From the NCBI RefSeq assembly GCF_004570865.1, contig NZ_SPQS01000008.1:186001-250000 (forward strand): a stretch of 64,000 nt of DNA, in the 5' to 3' direction. The notes beneath the pieces are model-generated. The model did no database searches and had not been told where the DNA came from. It saw only the letters and a list, made by a program, of their open reading frames with translations. The position numbers were made by a program, and so were the translations under genes. Numbering within the stretch: position 1 is the first letter of the stretch; each line of letters begins with the position of its first letter. Source of the stretch: Bradyrhizobium frederickii (GTDB taxonomy: Bacteria; Pseudomonadota; Alphaproteobacteria; Rhizobiales; Xanthobacteraceae). This document shows, in pieces, positions 48,742 to 58,838 of the stretch.

Positions 48742-51700
48742 ATGCCGAGCGCCGGATTTGTCCACCTTCACGTTCACTCGGCCTATTCGCTGCTCAAGGG
48801 CTCGATCAAGATCGGCAAGCTCGCCGAGCTTGCCAAGAAAGACCACCAGCCGGCCCTGGCGCTGACCGACACCGACAACATGTTCGGCGCGCTGGAGTTC
48901 TCCGACAAGATGGCGAGTTCCGGCATCCAACCGATCGTCGGCTGCGAGCTGGCGATCGATTTCGGCGATCAGGATCCGAATGCGCGCAACGCGATGGGGC
49001 CGTCGCGCGTGGTGCTGCTGGCGGCGCAGGAGCGCGGTTATCGCAGCCTGATGCGGCTGAACTCGCGCGCGTTCCTGGAGACGCCCGACACCCATGCCTC
49101 CCACATCAAGTTCGACTGGCTCGAGGGCGAGACCGAGGGCCTGATTGCGCTGACGGGTGGACCGGACGGGCCGATCTCGCTGGCGCTTGCCGGCGGTCAT
49201 GCCGAGCTCGCGGCCTTGCGCTGCGAGCGTCTGGCCGCCCTGTTCGGCGATCGCCTCTACATCGAATTGCAGCGCCACAACACCGAGAAGGAGCGGCGCG
49301 TCGAAAGCGGCTTGATCGACATCGCCTACGCCAGGGGCCTGCCCCTGGTCGCGACCAACGAGCCTTATTTCGCGACGACCGACGATTACGAGGCGCATGA
49401 CGCGCTGCTCTGCATCGCCGGCGGGCGGCTGATCGCCGAGACCGAGCGCGAGCAGCTCACGCCCGATCATCGCTTCAAGACGCGCGCCGAGATGGCGGTG
49501 CTGTTCGCCGACATTCCGGAGGCGCTGGCCTCAACGGTGGAGATCGCCGAGCGCTGCTCCTTCCGCCCGATGACGCGCAAGCCGATCCTGCCGCTCTTCA
49601 CCGTCGGCGCCGCGCAGAGCTCGGACGCTGCGGCAGTCGAGGCGGCGGAATTGAAGCGCCAGGCGGAGGAGGGGCTCGCCAAGCGCCTCAGCGTCCACGG
49701 CCTGTCGCAAGGCACCAGCGAAGAGGATTACAACAAGCGCCTGGCGTTCGAGCTCGACGTCATCATGCGCATGAAATACGCGGGCTACTTCCTGATCGTG
49801 TCCGACTTCATCAAATGGGCGAAGAGCCAAGGCATTCCGGTCGGGCCGGGCCGCGGCTCGGGCGCGGGCTCGCTGGTTGCCTGGGCGCTGACCATCACCG
49901 ACCTCGATCCGATCAAGTTCGGCCTGCTGTTCGAGCGCTTCCTCAATCCCGAACGCGTCTCGATGCCGGACTTCGACATCGACTTCTGCCAGGACCGCCG
50001 CGGCGAGGTGATCAAGTACGTCCAGGAGCGCTACGGCCGCGACCAGGTCGCGCAGATCATCACCTTCGGAACGCTGCAGGCGCGCGGCGTGCTGCGCGAC
50101 GTCGGCCGCGTGCTGCAAATGCCCTATGGCCAGGTCGACAAGCTGACCAAGCTGGTGCCGCAGAATCCGGCCGCACCGGTGACCCTTGCGGCCGCGATCG
50201 AGAGCGAGCCGAAGCTCCAGGCGTTCCGCGACGAAGATCCGATCGTGGCGCGCGCCTTCGACATCGCGCAGCGCCTCGAAGGCCTGACGCGGCACGCCTC
50301 GACCCACGCCGCCGGCATCGTGATCGGCGATCGCCCCTTGAGCGAGCTGGTGCCGCTCTACCGCGATCCCAAATCCGACATGCCGGTGACCCAGTTCAAC
50401 ATGAAATGGGTCGAGCCGGCCGGCCTCGTCAAATTCGACTTCCTTGGCCTGAAGACGCTCACCGTCCTCGACGTCGCGGTGAAGCTGCTCAAGCCGCGCG
50501 GCATCCATGTCGATCTCGCCACGCTGCCGATCGACGATGCCGAGAGCTACCAGATGCTGGCTCGCGGCGAGGTGGTCGGGGTGTTCCAGGTTGAAAGCCA
50601 GGGCATGCGGCGCGCGCTGGTCGACATGCGCCCGGACCGTTTCGAGGACATCATCGCGCTGGTGGCGCTGTATCGGCCGGGCCCGATGGCGAACATCCCG
50701 ACCTATTGCGCGCGCAAGCACGGCGACGAGGAGCCGGAATATCTGCATCCCGTGCTGGAGCCGATCCTGAAGGAGACCTTCGGCGTCATCATCTACCAGG
50801 AACAGGTGATGCAGATCGCGCAGGTGATGTCGGGCTATTCGCTCGGCGACGCCGACCTGCTGCGCCGTGCCATGGGCAAGAAGATCCGCGCCGAGATGGA
50901 CAAGCAGCGCGACATCTTCGTCGCCGGCGCGGTGAAGAACGGCGTGCCGAAGGGGCAGGCCGAGACCATCTTCGAGCTGCTCGCCAAGTTCGCCGATTAC
51001 GGCTTCAACAAGAGCCATGCGGCAGCCTACGCGCTGGTGTCCTACCACACCGCCTTCATGAAGGCGCATTACCCGGTGGAGTTCATCGCGGCGTCGATGA
51101 CGCTCGATCTCAACAACACCGACAAGCTCTCCGAATTCCGCTCCGAGGCGCAGCGCCTCGGCATCAAGGTCGAGCCGCCGAACATCAACCGCTCGGGCGC
51201 GACCTTCGAGGTCGGCGAGAAGACGATCTACTACGCGCTCGCAGCGCTCAAGGGCGTCGGCATCCAGGCGATCGAGCAGATCATCGAGGAGCGCACCAAG
51301 CGGGGATTATTCACCTCGCTCGCCGACTTCGCCGCGCGGGTCAATCCGCGCGCGATCAACAAGCGCATCATCGAAAGTCTCGCCGCCGCCGGCGCCTTCG
51401 ACACGCTGGAGCCGAACCGCGCCCGGGTCTTCGCCGGCGCGGACTCGATCCTGGCCGCCTGCCAGCGCGCACATCAGGCCGAGACCATCGGCCAGAACGA
51501 CATGTTCGGGATGTCGGCGGATGCGCCGACCATCATGCTGCCGCAGATCGAACCCTGGCTGCCGGCGGAGAAGCTCCGCCGCGAATACGACGCCGTCGGC
51601 TTCTTCCTGTCGGGCCATCCGCTCGACGATTACGCCACCGTGCTGAAGCGGCTGCGGGTGCAGAGCTGGGCGGAATTCTCGCGCGCGGTGAAGACCGGCG

Positions 51701-52245
51701 CCACCGCCGGCAAGGTCGCCGCCACCGTGGTCTCGCGCATGGAGCGGCGCACCAAGACCGGCAACAAGATGGGCATCATGGGGCTCTCCGATCCCACGGG
51801 CCATTTCGAGGCGGTGCTGTTCTCCGAAGGCCTCGCGCAATATCGCGACGTGCTGGAGCCGGGCGCCGCCGTGCTGCTGCAACTGGGCGCCGAGCTGCAG
51901 GGCGAGGACGTCCGCGCCCGCGTGCTGCATGCCGAGCCGCTCGACGATGCCGCCGCCAAGACGCAGAAGGGCCTGCGCATCTTCGTGCGCGATACCAAGC
52001 CGCTGGATTCGATCGCCAAGCGTTTGGCCGGCCCCGATATGGCGGCTGCAAACGGCGCTGCGGCGAAGGTCGGCAGTCCGGGCATTGCGCCGCGCGGAAA
52101 TGGCGACGGCGAGGTCTCGCTGGTGATGATGCTCGACCTCGAGACCGAGGTCGAGATGAAGCTGCCCGGCCGCTTCAAGGTCTCGCCGCAGATCGCCGGC
52201 GCGATCAAGGCGGTCGCGGGCGTGGTGGACGTCCAGCAGATCTGA
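48742..52245 (+). CDS. dnaE: DNA polymerase III subunit alpha
   Basis: This 1167-residue replicative polymerase (DnaE1 type) has an N-terminal PHP domain starting FVHLHVHSAYSLLKG (residues 6-20). The catalytic aspartates are in MPDFDIDF (D410, D412) and KFDFLGLKT (D566), so polymerase activity looks intact. A helix-hairpin-helix region follows, then an OB-fold near the C-terminus (KTGNKMGIMGLSDPTGHFEAVLFSE). The 204 bases upstream hold no clear terminator, so some transcription may come from the SOS promoter at 48378. The start has only a weak ribosome-binding site. Confidence 0.96.
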   Translation: MPSAGFVHLHVHSAYSLLKGSIKIGKLAELAKKDHQPALALTDTDNMFGALEFSDKMASSGIQPIVGCELAIDFGDQDPNARNAMGPSRVVLLAAQERGYRSLMRLNSRAFLETPDTHASHIKFDWLEGETEGLIALTGGPDGPISLALAGGHAELAALRCERLAALFGDRLYIELQRHNTEKERRVESGLIDIAYARGLPLVATNEPYFATTDDYEAHDALLCIAGGRLIAETEREQLTPDHRFKTRAEMAVLFADIPEALASTVEIAERCSFRPMTRKPILPLFTVGAAQSSDAAAVEAAELKRQAEEGLAKRLSVHGLSQGTSEEDYNKRLAFELDVIMRMKYAGYFLIVSDFIKWAKSQGIPVGPGRGSGAGSLVAWALTITDLDPIKFGLLFERFLNPERVSMPDFDIDFCQDRRGEVIKYVQERYGRDQVAQIITFGTLQARGVLRDVGRVLQMPYGQVDKLTKLVPQNPAAPVTLAAAIESEPKLQAFRDEDPIVARAFDIAQRLEGLTRHASTHAAGIVIGDRPLSELVPLYRDPKSDMPVTQFNMKWVEPAGLVKFDFLGLKTLTVLDVAVKLLKPRGIHVDLATLPIDDAESYQMLARGEVVGVFQVESQGMRRALVDMRPDRFEDIIALVALYRPGPMANIPTYCARKHGDEEPEYLHPVLEPILKETFGVIIYQEQVMQIAQVMSGYSLGDADLLRRAMGKKIRAEMDKQRDIFVAGAVKNGVPKGQAETIFELLAKFADYGFNKSHAAAYALVSYHTAFMKAHYPVEFIAASMTLDLNNTDKLSEFRSEAQRLGIKVEPPNINRSGATFEVGEKTIYYALAALKGVGIQAIEQIIEERTKRGLFTSLADFAARVNPRAINKRIIESLAAAGAFDTLEPNRARVFAGADSILAACQRAHQAETIGQNDMFGMSADAPTIMLPQIEPWLPAEKLRREYDAVGFFLSGHPLDDYATVLKRLRVQSWAEFSRAVKTGATAGKVAATVVSRMERRTKTGNKMGIMGLSDPTGHFEAVLFSEGLAQYRDVLEPGAAVLLQLGAELQGEDVRARVLHAEPLDDAAAKTQKGLRIFVRDTKPLDSIAKRLAGPDMAAANGAAAKVGSPGIAPRGNGDGEVSLVMMLDLETEVEMKLPGRFKVSPQIAGAIKAVAGVVDVQQI

Positions 52246-52359
52246 TGATGCCTGCACCGTCGCAAACCAAGACTTAACTATCAGATCCACGCATGGTTTC
52301 GAACTCTGCCGGGTACAGCTATCAGTTGTTTCCCGGCGCGAAACCAAGGAAGAACAACC

Positions 52360-53103
52360 ATGTGTGACAAATGCTCTGAAAATCCGCATCAATCGCTCGC
52401 TCCCTCCCGCCGCTCGATGATGCTTTTGGCCGCCTCCGCGCTCGGGGCCGCGGCGTTTGGTGGGGCCGCGTCGGCCAAGGAGGCGAAGGCACCGCCGAAA
52501 CCCCAGAACGTGCTGTCGCCCGATGCGGCGCTGAAGCGGCTGATGGAGGGCAATTCGCGCTATGTGTCGGGCGTGTCGCGCCGCCACGATTTCAAGCATG
52601 AGCGCGAGGCTCTGGTCGGCGGTCAAAATCCCTACGCAGCCGTTCTGAGCTGCGCCGATTCGCGGATCGCGCCCGAATACGCCTTCGACAGCGGACGCGG
52701 CGATCTGTTCGTGTGCCGCATCGCCGGAAATTTTGCCGGCGACGAGACCGTTGCGAGCATGGAATACACCGTGGCCGTGCTCGGCACGCCGCTGATCCTG
52801 GTGCTCGGCCACGACAATTGCGGCGCCGTCGACGCCACGATCAAGTCGCTGAAGGACGACAAGCCGCCGCCCGGACACATCCCCACGCTGATCTCCGCGA
52901 TCGCGCCGGCGGTGAAGACCGCGGCCCAGCAGAGCGGCAACGCGCTCGACAACGCCATCCGCCAGAACGTCATCGACAATGTCGCCAAGCTGAAATCGGC
53001 CGCCCCGATCCTCAATGCAGCGGTCGAGCAGGGCAAGCTCAAGGTGGTCGGCGGTATCTATCGGCTGAGCACGGGCACTGTCGAGTTGCTTGCCCAGGGC
53101 TAA
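52360..53103 (+). CDS. beta-class carbonic anhydrase with twin-arginine signal
   Basis: This 247-residue enzyme interconverts CO2 and bicarbonate. Zinc and catalytic residues are in AVLSCADSRIAPE (Cys, Asp, Arg) and LVLGHDNCGAVDA (His, Cys). Unlike cytoplasmic relatives it starts with a ~40-residue leader containing SRRSMMLLAASALGAAAFGG and an AxA-type site, predicting Tat export to the periplasm. The first residues MCDKC carry a CxxC pair before the signal. It lies 114 bases after dnaE, probably with its own promoter. Confidence 0.9.
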   Translation: MCDKCSENPHQSLAPSRRSMMLLAASALGAAAFGGAASAKEAKAPPKPQNVLSPDAALKRLMEGNSRYVSGVSRRHDFKHEREALVGGQNPYAAVLSCADSRIAPEYAFDSGRGDLFVCRIAGNFAGDETVASMEYTVAVLGTPLILVLGHDNCGAVDATIKSLKDDKPPPGHIPTLISAIAPAVKTAAQQSGNALDNAIRQNVIDNVAKLKSAAPILNAAVEQGKLKVVGGIYRLSTGTVELLAQG

Positions 53104-53247
53104 AGCCCGGCGTTTGGAGCATCGGGCGTCGTGTGCAGCAGCACCGACGTCCGGTCTGCGCGATCTCCGCGATGGTTGTCGGACGTTGTTGCAACCTGTC
53201 GCTGATTCCAGCTAGCATGCATCCCGGGGAATGGACTGGGGTGTGCG

Positions 53248-53775
53248 ATGTTGCGACGGGGCGCGTTGTTGTTGGCCGTCGGTGCGATGCTGGTGGGCTG
53301 TGTCAGCGATCAGGTCGGGACCGACTTTGCCTCTGTATCAAAGAAAGTCGGACCTCCGCGCGCCGGACATTCGCGCGTCGTCCTGCTCCAGGACAAGCGG
53401 AATGGTCTCAGCATGGCCATCTGCGCCTGCGAGGTGAAGCTCGACGGTGCGCCGCTTGGCAAGGTGGTGGCTGGGAAATATGCCTATGCCGATCGGCCGG
53501 CAGGTCGCCACGAATTGCTGGTGACGGAGCTGATGTTTCCGGGCGACACCAAGCGCGAGATCGTGATGGAAGCCGGCCGGACGCATTTCTATCTCATCAA
53601 GAGCAGCCCCAGGCATGATGCCACGACGGGCGGAGCGGTCCTCGGCGGTCTGATCGGGCTTGCTGCGGTTTCCGTCGCGACGGCGGGCGAGGCCAATCCC
53701 GGTCCGGCCGAACTCGTTGCGCTGGACGAGGCGACGGCGCGAACGAAGCTCGCCGAGCTGCAAGCGGTGGAGTGA
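53248..53775 (+). CDS. DUF2846-like lipoprotein
   Basis: This 175-residue protein has a lipoprotein signal ending in LVGC (C18). The folded part (MAICACEVKLDGAPLGKVVAGKYAY, RTHFYLIKS) resembles DUF2846 domains, which occur in bacterial surface lipoproteins. A glycine/alanine-rich hydrophobic stretch (GGAVLGGLIGLAAVSVATAG, residues ~130-150) could insert in a membrane. The function is unknown. Confidence 0.78.
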   Translation: MLRRGALLLAVGAMLVGCVSDQVGTDFASVSKKVGPPRAGHSRVVLLQDKRNGLSMAICACEVKLDGAPLGKVVAGKYAYADRPAGRHELLVTELMFPGDTKREIVMEAGRTHFYLIKSSPRHDATTGGAVLGGLIGLAAVSVATAGEANPGPAELVALDEATARTKLAELQAVE

Positions 53776-53977
53776 GGCGCGCTGCGCAGGGACCTGAAGG
53801 AGCCTTGCGCCGTTTCGACGCTGACTTGAGGTCGCCGTGAGGCTGCTGCGGAGCTGACGCGAGCGGCGGCGCGGCCACGCCACCGCCTCAATCCGAGCTT
53901 TTCGTTCAAGCGCCGTTCAGCTGGCCGCGCGCCTGATGCGTGGTGGCACCGCAACAAGAATAACGGGCAAGCAAGCC

Positions 53978-56563
53978 ATGCGTGGGACGTTCAGAGTCTT
54001 CATTTGCCTTCTCCTGCCTATCATGGTCCTTGCCGCCGGCGCGCCGGACGCGGCCCGCGCGCAGCAGCCGGAAAAGCGCGTCGCGCTCGTGGTCGGCAAC
54101 GGCGCCTATGCCAAGTCGCCGCTGGCAACCCCCGCGAACGATGCCGGCTTGATCGCGCAGACGCTGCAGGCGGCCGGCTTCGACGTCGTCGGAGCGCGCG
54201 ATCTCGACGGCGACACGCTGCGCAAGAGTCTTCGCGACTTCATCCAGAAGGCCCAGGCCTCGGGGCCGGGAACCGTCGCGATGATCTATCTTGCGGGCTA
54301 TGGCGTGCAGCTTGCCGGCGAGAACTATTTCATCCCGGTCGATTCCAACATCGCGCGCGATACCGACATTCCGACCGAGGCCCTGCGCATCAGCGACTAT
54401 GTGCGTCAGCTCGCTGCGATTCCGCTCAAGGCCAACATCGTTGTGCTGGACGCGGCCCGCGCGCAGCCGTTCATCGAGGGCGGGATCGCGGGCGGTCTGG
54501 CGCTGGTCGAGCCCGACGCGAACATGCTGATCGCGTTCAACGCGGCGCCCGGCACCGTCGCGCCGGAGGAGCCGGGGCCGTACGGTATCTATGCGCAGTC
54601 GCTGGCCGAGATGATCCGCACCGGCGGCCTGCCGCTGGCGGAGGTGTTCGACCGTGTCCGCCTGCGCGTCAACGAGGCCAGCAAGGGCGCGCAGGTGCCC
54701 TGGAACGAGCAGAAGATCTCGGCGCCGTTCTCGTTCTTCGAGCGCGGGCCCGACGCGCCGCCGCCGGAGACCGCACCCGACCAGGTCGCCGCGATCCGCA
54801 GCAAGCCGATCCGCGATCTCGGCGTGCAGGACGCCTATGCCGCCGCGCTCGCGCGCGACACGCTGCCGGCCTATGAGGAATTCCTCGCGGCCTATCCGGG
54901 CGATCCGCTCGCAAAGCGCGTGATGGCGATCGTCGCTGCGCGCCGCGAGGCGATCACCTGGAGGCGGACCTATCGCGCCGATACGCCGGACGCATATTGG
55001 TCGTATCTGCGCCGCTATCCGCGCGGGCCGCATGCGGGCGATGCCCGGCGCAGGCTCGCGATCCTGACCGCGCCGCTCGAGCCGCCGCCGACTTTCACGA
55101 TGCTGGACTACGACGTGCCGCCACCGCCGCCGGAGGAGGTGGTCTATTTCGACCGTCCGGTGCTGTATTTCAGCGACCCCGATTTCGGCTTCGCGCCGCC
55201 ACCGCCGCCGCCGGTCTATTATCTGCCGCCGCCGCCGCCGGATTTCGTCGTGCTGGCGCCGCCGCTGCCGGTGGTCGGCCTGTTCGTGCTGCCACAGCCG
55301 GTGTTCGTGCCGATTCCGGTGTTCGTCCGGCCGCCGGTCTATGTCGCGCCGCCGCCGAACAACATCATCTACCAGAACATCCATAATACGACGGTGATCG
55401 ACACTGTGATCAATCGCCCGCCGGCACCTGCGCCGGCCGCGGGGCCGGGACCTAGTCCGGCCAATCTGGCGCCGGCGGTTGCCGGCCGTGCCAATCCGGC
55501 AGGGCCGGCCGTGCCGCAGGCGGTCGCGCAGCGCGCCGCGCTGATCCAGCAGGGCAAGGCACCGATGCCGCCGAGCGCGACGATCCAGCCGACGGCGAGG
55601 CCGGGTATCCCGGCACCAGCTCCGGCCAATGTCGCTCCCGCTACAACAGTGCAGCCTCCGGCCGGGGCCAAGCTGCCGCAGGCCAATACCTTGCCGGCGC
55701 CGGGGACGCCGGGCGCTCCGCCGACGGGGGCGGGGGTTGCGCCCGGTGCTGCCGCGCCGAACGCCGCGCCAAGTCCGACCGCGACGGCGCCGACCGGCAA
55801 TGCTGCGGCGACGCCGCACCCACCAGCGCCCGCCAAGCTGCCGCAGGCGAACACATTGCCGATCCCCGGGACCCCTGGCGGACCGCCGCCGCCGGCTGGT
55901 GCAGGGCGCGCGCCCGGCGCTGCCTCACCCCCCGGCAAACCCGTTGCGACCACCACCTCGCCCGCCGGCAACATCCCGCCCGCGCAGCCGAACGCGGCGA
56001 CCGCGCCGGCGCCCAACCAGCCGCCGTCCGCGACTGACCGGCGTGGCAGGCCGGCCGGTCCCCAGCCTGGCGCATTGCCGCCTCCGAGCGCGGCCACCGG
56101 CCGGCCGGGGGTCCCGAGCGCGGTCAGGCCGGCGGCGCCTCCACCGCCGCCGCCGGTGGCAGCGCGGGAGCCGTCCAGGGTTCCGGATCATCGGCCCGGC
56201 CCGCCGCCGCCGGCTGCCAAGCCCGTCGCGCCGCCAGCGCATCCGCAGGCTCTGGCGCGACCGACGCCGCCGCCACCGCCTCGGGTCGCACCGCCTCCGC
56301 CGCCCCGGGCTGCGCCTCCGCCCGCGGCCGTGGCCCGGCCGGCCCCACCGCCGCCCGTGGCCCGGCCCGCACCGCCTCCAATGGCGCGGCCGGCGCCACC
56401 TCCGCCTCCGGTTGCACGGCCCGCGCCGCCGCCACCGCCTGTTGCGCGGCCGGCGCCGCCGCCGATGGCTGCCGCGCCGCCGCGTGCGGCGCCGCCTCCG
56501 CCTCCGCCGAGGCCCGCCGGACCTCCCCCGAAGTCTTGCCCGCCCGGCCAGCCGAAGTGCTAG
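53978..56563 (+). CDS. pseudo-caspase (caspase-fold protein lacking both catalytic residues) with long proline-rich tail
   Basis: This protein has about 861 residues; an ATG at 53936 would add 14. A signal peptide is followed by a caspase p20-like domain (residues ~33-255: KRVALVVGNGAYAKSPLATP). At the catalytic His position of AGHG stands Tyr (AGYGVQ, Y108), and at the Cys position of DAC stands Ala (VVLDAARAQPF, A160), so peptidase activity is not expected. Residues ~367-861 are mostly Pro/Ala with an internal duplication (KLPQANTLP occurs twice). The fold and export suggest an extracytoplasmic scaffold or decoy role (inference). Confidence 0.85.
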   Translation: MRGTFRVFICLLLPIMVLAAGAPDAARAQQPEKRVALVVGNGAYAKSPLATPANDAGLIAQTLQAAGFDVVGARDLDGDTLRKSLRDFIQKAQASGPGTVAMIYLAGYGVQLAGENYFIPVDSNIARDTDIPTEALRISDYVRQLAAIPLKANIVVLDAARAQPFIEGGIAGGLALVEPDANMLIAFNAAPGTVAPEEPGPYGIYAQSLAEMIRTGGLPLAEVFDRVRLRVNEASKGAQVPWNEQKISAPFSFFERGPDAPPPETAPDQVAAIRSKPIRDLGVQDAYAAALARDTLPAYEEFLAAYPGDPLAKRVMAIVAARREAITWRRTYRADTPDAYWSYLRRYPRGPHAGDARRRLAILTAPLEPPPTFTMLDYDVPPPPPEEVVYFDRPVLYFSDPDFGFAPPPPPPVYYLPPPPPDFVVLAPPLPVVGLFVLPQPVFVPIPVFVRPPVYVAPPPNNIIYQNIHNTTVIDTVINRPPAPAPAAGPGPSPANLAPAVAGRANPAGPAVPQAVAQRAALIQQGKAPMPPSATIQPTARPGIPAPAPANVAPATTVQPPAGAKLPQANTLPAPGTPGAPPTGAGVAPGAAAPNAAPSPTATAPTGNAAATPHPPAPAKLPQANTLPIPGTPGGPPPPAGAGRAPGAASPPGKPVATTTSPAGNIPPAQPNAATAPAPNQPPSATDRRGRPAGPQPGALPPPSAATGRPGVPSAVRPAAPPPPPPVAAREPSRVPDHRPGPPPPAAKPVAPPAHPQALARPTPPPPPRVAPPPPPRAAPPPAAVARPAPPPPVARPAPPPMARPAPPPPPVARPAPPPPPVARPAPPPMAAAPPRAAPPPPPPRPAGPPPKSCPPGQPKC

Positions 56564-56643
56564 CCGGTCGAGGAGGGCGCCGGGAATCGGCGCCAGCGTA
56601 GCGACCGCAGCTTTCGGGCGCGCGCGAGCGCCGCCTTATTTCC

Positions 56644-56671
56644 TTGCTTCTGACCGAAATGGCGCTATATA
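56644..56671 (+). promoter_or_regulatory. probable sigma70 promoter of rpsB
   Basis: TTGCTT (56644-56649) and TATATA (56666-56671) are separated by 16 bases. The -10 sits in a palindrome (GGCGC-TATATA-GCGC). A start near 56678 gives a leader of ~107 bases before the rpsB ATG. Confidence 0.45.
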
Positions 56672-56784
56672 GCGCGCCATCTCACACGGAAACATGGCTC
56701 ACAAGGCCGTCCGGTGGCAGCCGGGGCGAGAACGCTCCGTTTTGCTCACACGTTTCCGGAGGAACCAACCGGAGAAATAGAACG

Positions 56785-57780
56785 ATGGCACTACCCGATT
56801 TCACTATGCGTCAGCTGCTCGAGGCTGGCGTGCACTTTGGTCACCAGTCGCACCGCTGGAATCCGAAAATGGCTCCGTTCATTTTCGGTACCCGTAACAA
56901 CATCCACATCGTCGACCTCGCCCAGACCGTGCCGATGCTGCACCAGGCCCTTCAGGCCGTCAGCGACACGGTGGCCAAGGGCGGCCGCATCCTGTTCGTC
57001 GGCACCAAGCGCCAGGCGCAGGACGGCGTCGCCGACGCGGCCAAGCGCTGCGCGCAGTATTTCGTCAATTCGCGCTGGCTCGGCGGCACGCTGACCAACT
57101 GGAAGACGATCTCGGCCTCGATCAAGCGCCTGCGTCACCTCGACGACGTGCTGGCGGGCGGCGATGCCAGCTCCTACACCAAGAAGGAGCGCCTGACGCT
57201 TCAGCGCGAGCGCGACAAGCTCGACCGCTCGCTCGGCGGCATCAAGGACATGGGCGGTCTGCCCGACCTGATCTTCGTGATCGACACCAACAAGGAAGAC
57301 ATCGCGATCCAGGAGGCCCAGCGCCTCAACATTCCGGTCGCCGCGATCGTCGACACCAATTCCGACCCGAAGGGCATCACCTATGTGGTGCCGGGCAATG
57401 ACGATGCCGGCCGCGCCATCTCGCTGTATTGCGACCTCATCGCGCGTGCGGCGATCGACGGCATCTCGCGGGCCCAAGGCGATTCGGGCGTCGACGTCGG
57501 TGCCTCGACCCAGCCGGTCGTCGAGGAGCTGCCGGCGGCGTCGACGAGCGGCTTCCAGGGCCTTGCAGGTCCGCGCGGCACCGCCGACGACCTCAAGAAG
57601 CTCCCGGGCGTGTCGGGTGCGATTGAGAAGAAGTTCAACGACCTCGGCATCTTCCACTACTGGCAGCTCGCCGAGCTCGACCACGACACCGCGCACACGA
57701 TCGGCGAAGAAGTCGGTCTGCCGAGCCGCGCGGATGCCTGGGTGGCCAAGGCCAAGGCGCTGACCGCAGAAGCGGAATAG
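56785..57780 (+). CDS. rpsB: 30S ribosomal protein S2 with alphaproteobacterial C-terminal extension
   Basis: This 331-residue protein is S2 over residues 1-~230 ([38 protein letters not shown]). An extra ~100 residues form an acidic linker and a helix-hairpin-helix-like module: [21 protein letters not shown], then [10 protein letters not shown] and [12 protein letters not shown]. The start follows an ACCGGAGAAAT ribosome-binding site. It heads the rpsB-tsf-pyrH-frr-uppS-cdsA-dxr-rseP cluster. Confidence 0.97.
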   Translation: MALPDFTMRQLLEAGVHFGHQSHRWNPKMAPFIFGTRNNIHIVDLAQTVPMLHQALQAVSDTVAKGGRILFVGTKRQAQDGVADAAKRCAQYFVNSRWLGGTLTNWKTISASIKRLRHLDDVLAGGDASSYTKKERLTLQRERDKLDRSLGGIKDMGGLPDLIFVIDTNKEDIAIQEAQRLNIPVAAIVDTNSDPKGITYVVPGNDDAGRAISLYCDLIARAAIDGISRAQGDSGVDVGASTQPVVEELPAASTSGFQGLAGPRGTADDLKKLPGVSGAIEKKFNDLGIFHYWQLAELDHDTAHTIGEEVGLPSRADAWVAKAKALTAEAE

Positions 57781-57798
57781 TCGAGAGAGCGATGGGCT

Positions 57799-57882
57799 GG
57801 CCGGATGAGATCCGGCCACCATTTCAGTTGACGCGAATTCCTGAGATGGACCGCGGCGGGGCGCTTCGAAGCCACGCCGCGG
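57799..57882 (+). terminator. two hairpins in the rpsB-tsf spacer (possible attenuator/processing site)
   Basis: Hairpin 1 is GGCCGGAT-GAG-ATCCGGCC (57799-57817). Hairpin 2 has outer arms CCGCGGCG (57851-57858) and CGCCGCGG (57875-57882) with an inner CTTCGAAG. Neither is followed by a T-run, so they are more likely RNA-stability or partial-attenuation elements than true terminators. They could explain a different level of rpsB and tsf mRNA. Confidence 0.45.
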
Positions 57883-57912
57883 CGAACCGGCAGGCACAAA
57901 GGATTTTCAACG

Positions 57913-58836
57913 ATGGCAACGATCACAGCTGCGATGGTCAAGGACCTGCGCGAGTCGACCGGCGCGGGCATGATGGACTGCAAGGCCGCGCTGACCGAAA
58001 ACGACGGCAACATGGAAGCGGCGCAGGATTGGCTGCGCAAGAAGGGCCTGTCCAAGGCCGCCAAGAAGTCGGGCCGCGTCGCCGCAGAAGGTCTGATCGG
58101 CGCGCTCACCAAGGGCACCAAGGGCGTCGTGGTCGAGGTCAATTCCGAGACCGACTTCGTCGCGCGCAACGGTCAGTTCCAGGGCCTGGTCAAGATGATC
58201 GCCCAGGTCGCATTCGACGTCGGCGCCGACGTCGAGAAGATCAAGGCCGCCAAGGTCGGTGACGTCACGGTCGAAGCCGCGATCAACGACGCGATCGCCA
58301 CCATCGGCGAGAACATGACGCTGCGCCGCGCCGCTGCGCTCGAGGTGAGCCAGGGCGTCGTGGCGCACTACGTCCACGGTGCCGTCGTCGACGGCGCCGG
58401 CAAGATGGGCGTGATCGTGGCGCTGGAATCGCCGGGCAAGGCCGACGAGCTCGCAGCGCTCGGCCGCCAGATCGCGATGCATGTCGCCGCCGCCAACCCG
58501 CTCGCGCTCGATCCGTCCGGCCTCGATCCGGCGGTCGTCAAGCGCGAGAAGGACGTGCTCGCCGACAAATATCGCCAGCAGGGCAAGCCCGAGAACGTGA
58601 TCGAGAAGATCGTCGAGTCCGGCCTGAAGACCTATTACAAGGAAGTCTGCCTGCTCGAGCAGGCCTTCATCCACGACACCGGCAAGTCGGTGGCGCAGGC
58701 GGTGAAGGAAGCCGAGGGCAAGGTCGGCGGCGCGGTGAAGATCGCGGGCTTTGTGCGCTATGCTCTCGGTGAGGGAATCGAGAAGCAGGAAAGCGACTTC
58801 GCCGCCGAGGTCGCCGCGGCCAGCGGCAAGAAGTAA
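57913..58836 (+). CDS. tsf: elongation factor Ts
   Basis: This 307-residue nucleotide-exchange factor acts on EF-Tu. The N-terminal UBA-like domain has [19 protein letters not shown], and the core has [15 protein letters not shown] with the TDF(V) motif that contacts EF-Tu. The length is that of the full two-subdomain form. It lies 132 bases after rpsB. Confidence 0.98.
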   Translation: MATITAAMVKDLRESTGAGMMDCKAALTENDGNMEAAQDWLRKKGLSKAAKKSGRVAAEGLIGALTKGTKGVVVEVNSETDFVARNGQFQGLVKMIAQVAFDVGADVEKIKAAKVGDVTVEAAINDAIATIGENMTLRRAAALEVSQGVVAHYVHGAVVDGAGKMGVIVALESPGKADELAALGRQIAMHVAAANPLALDPSGLDPAVVKREKDVLADKYRQQGKPENVIEKIVESGLKTYYKEVCLLEQAFIHDTGKSVAQAVKEAEGKVGGAVKIAGFVRYALGEGIEKQESDFAAEVAAASGKK

Positions 58837-58838
58837 GC

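Noticed and set aside
55100..56560. Proline-codon tract as a repeat array or recombination hot spot
   Set aside because: It stays in frame and encodes the proline-rich tail of the pseudo-caspase. Repeat units are irregular, apart from the KLPQANTLP duplication noted in the gene entry.
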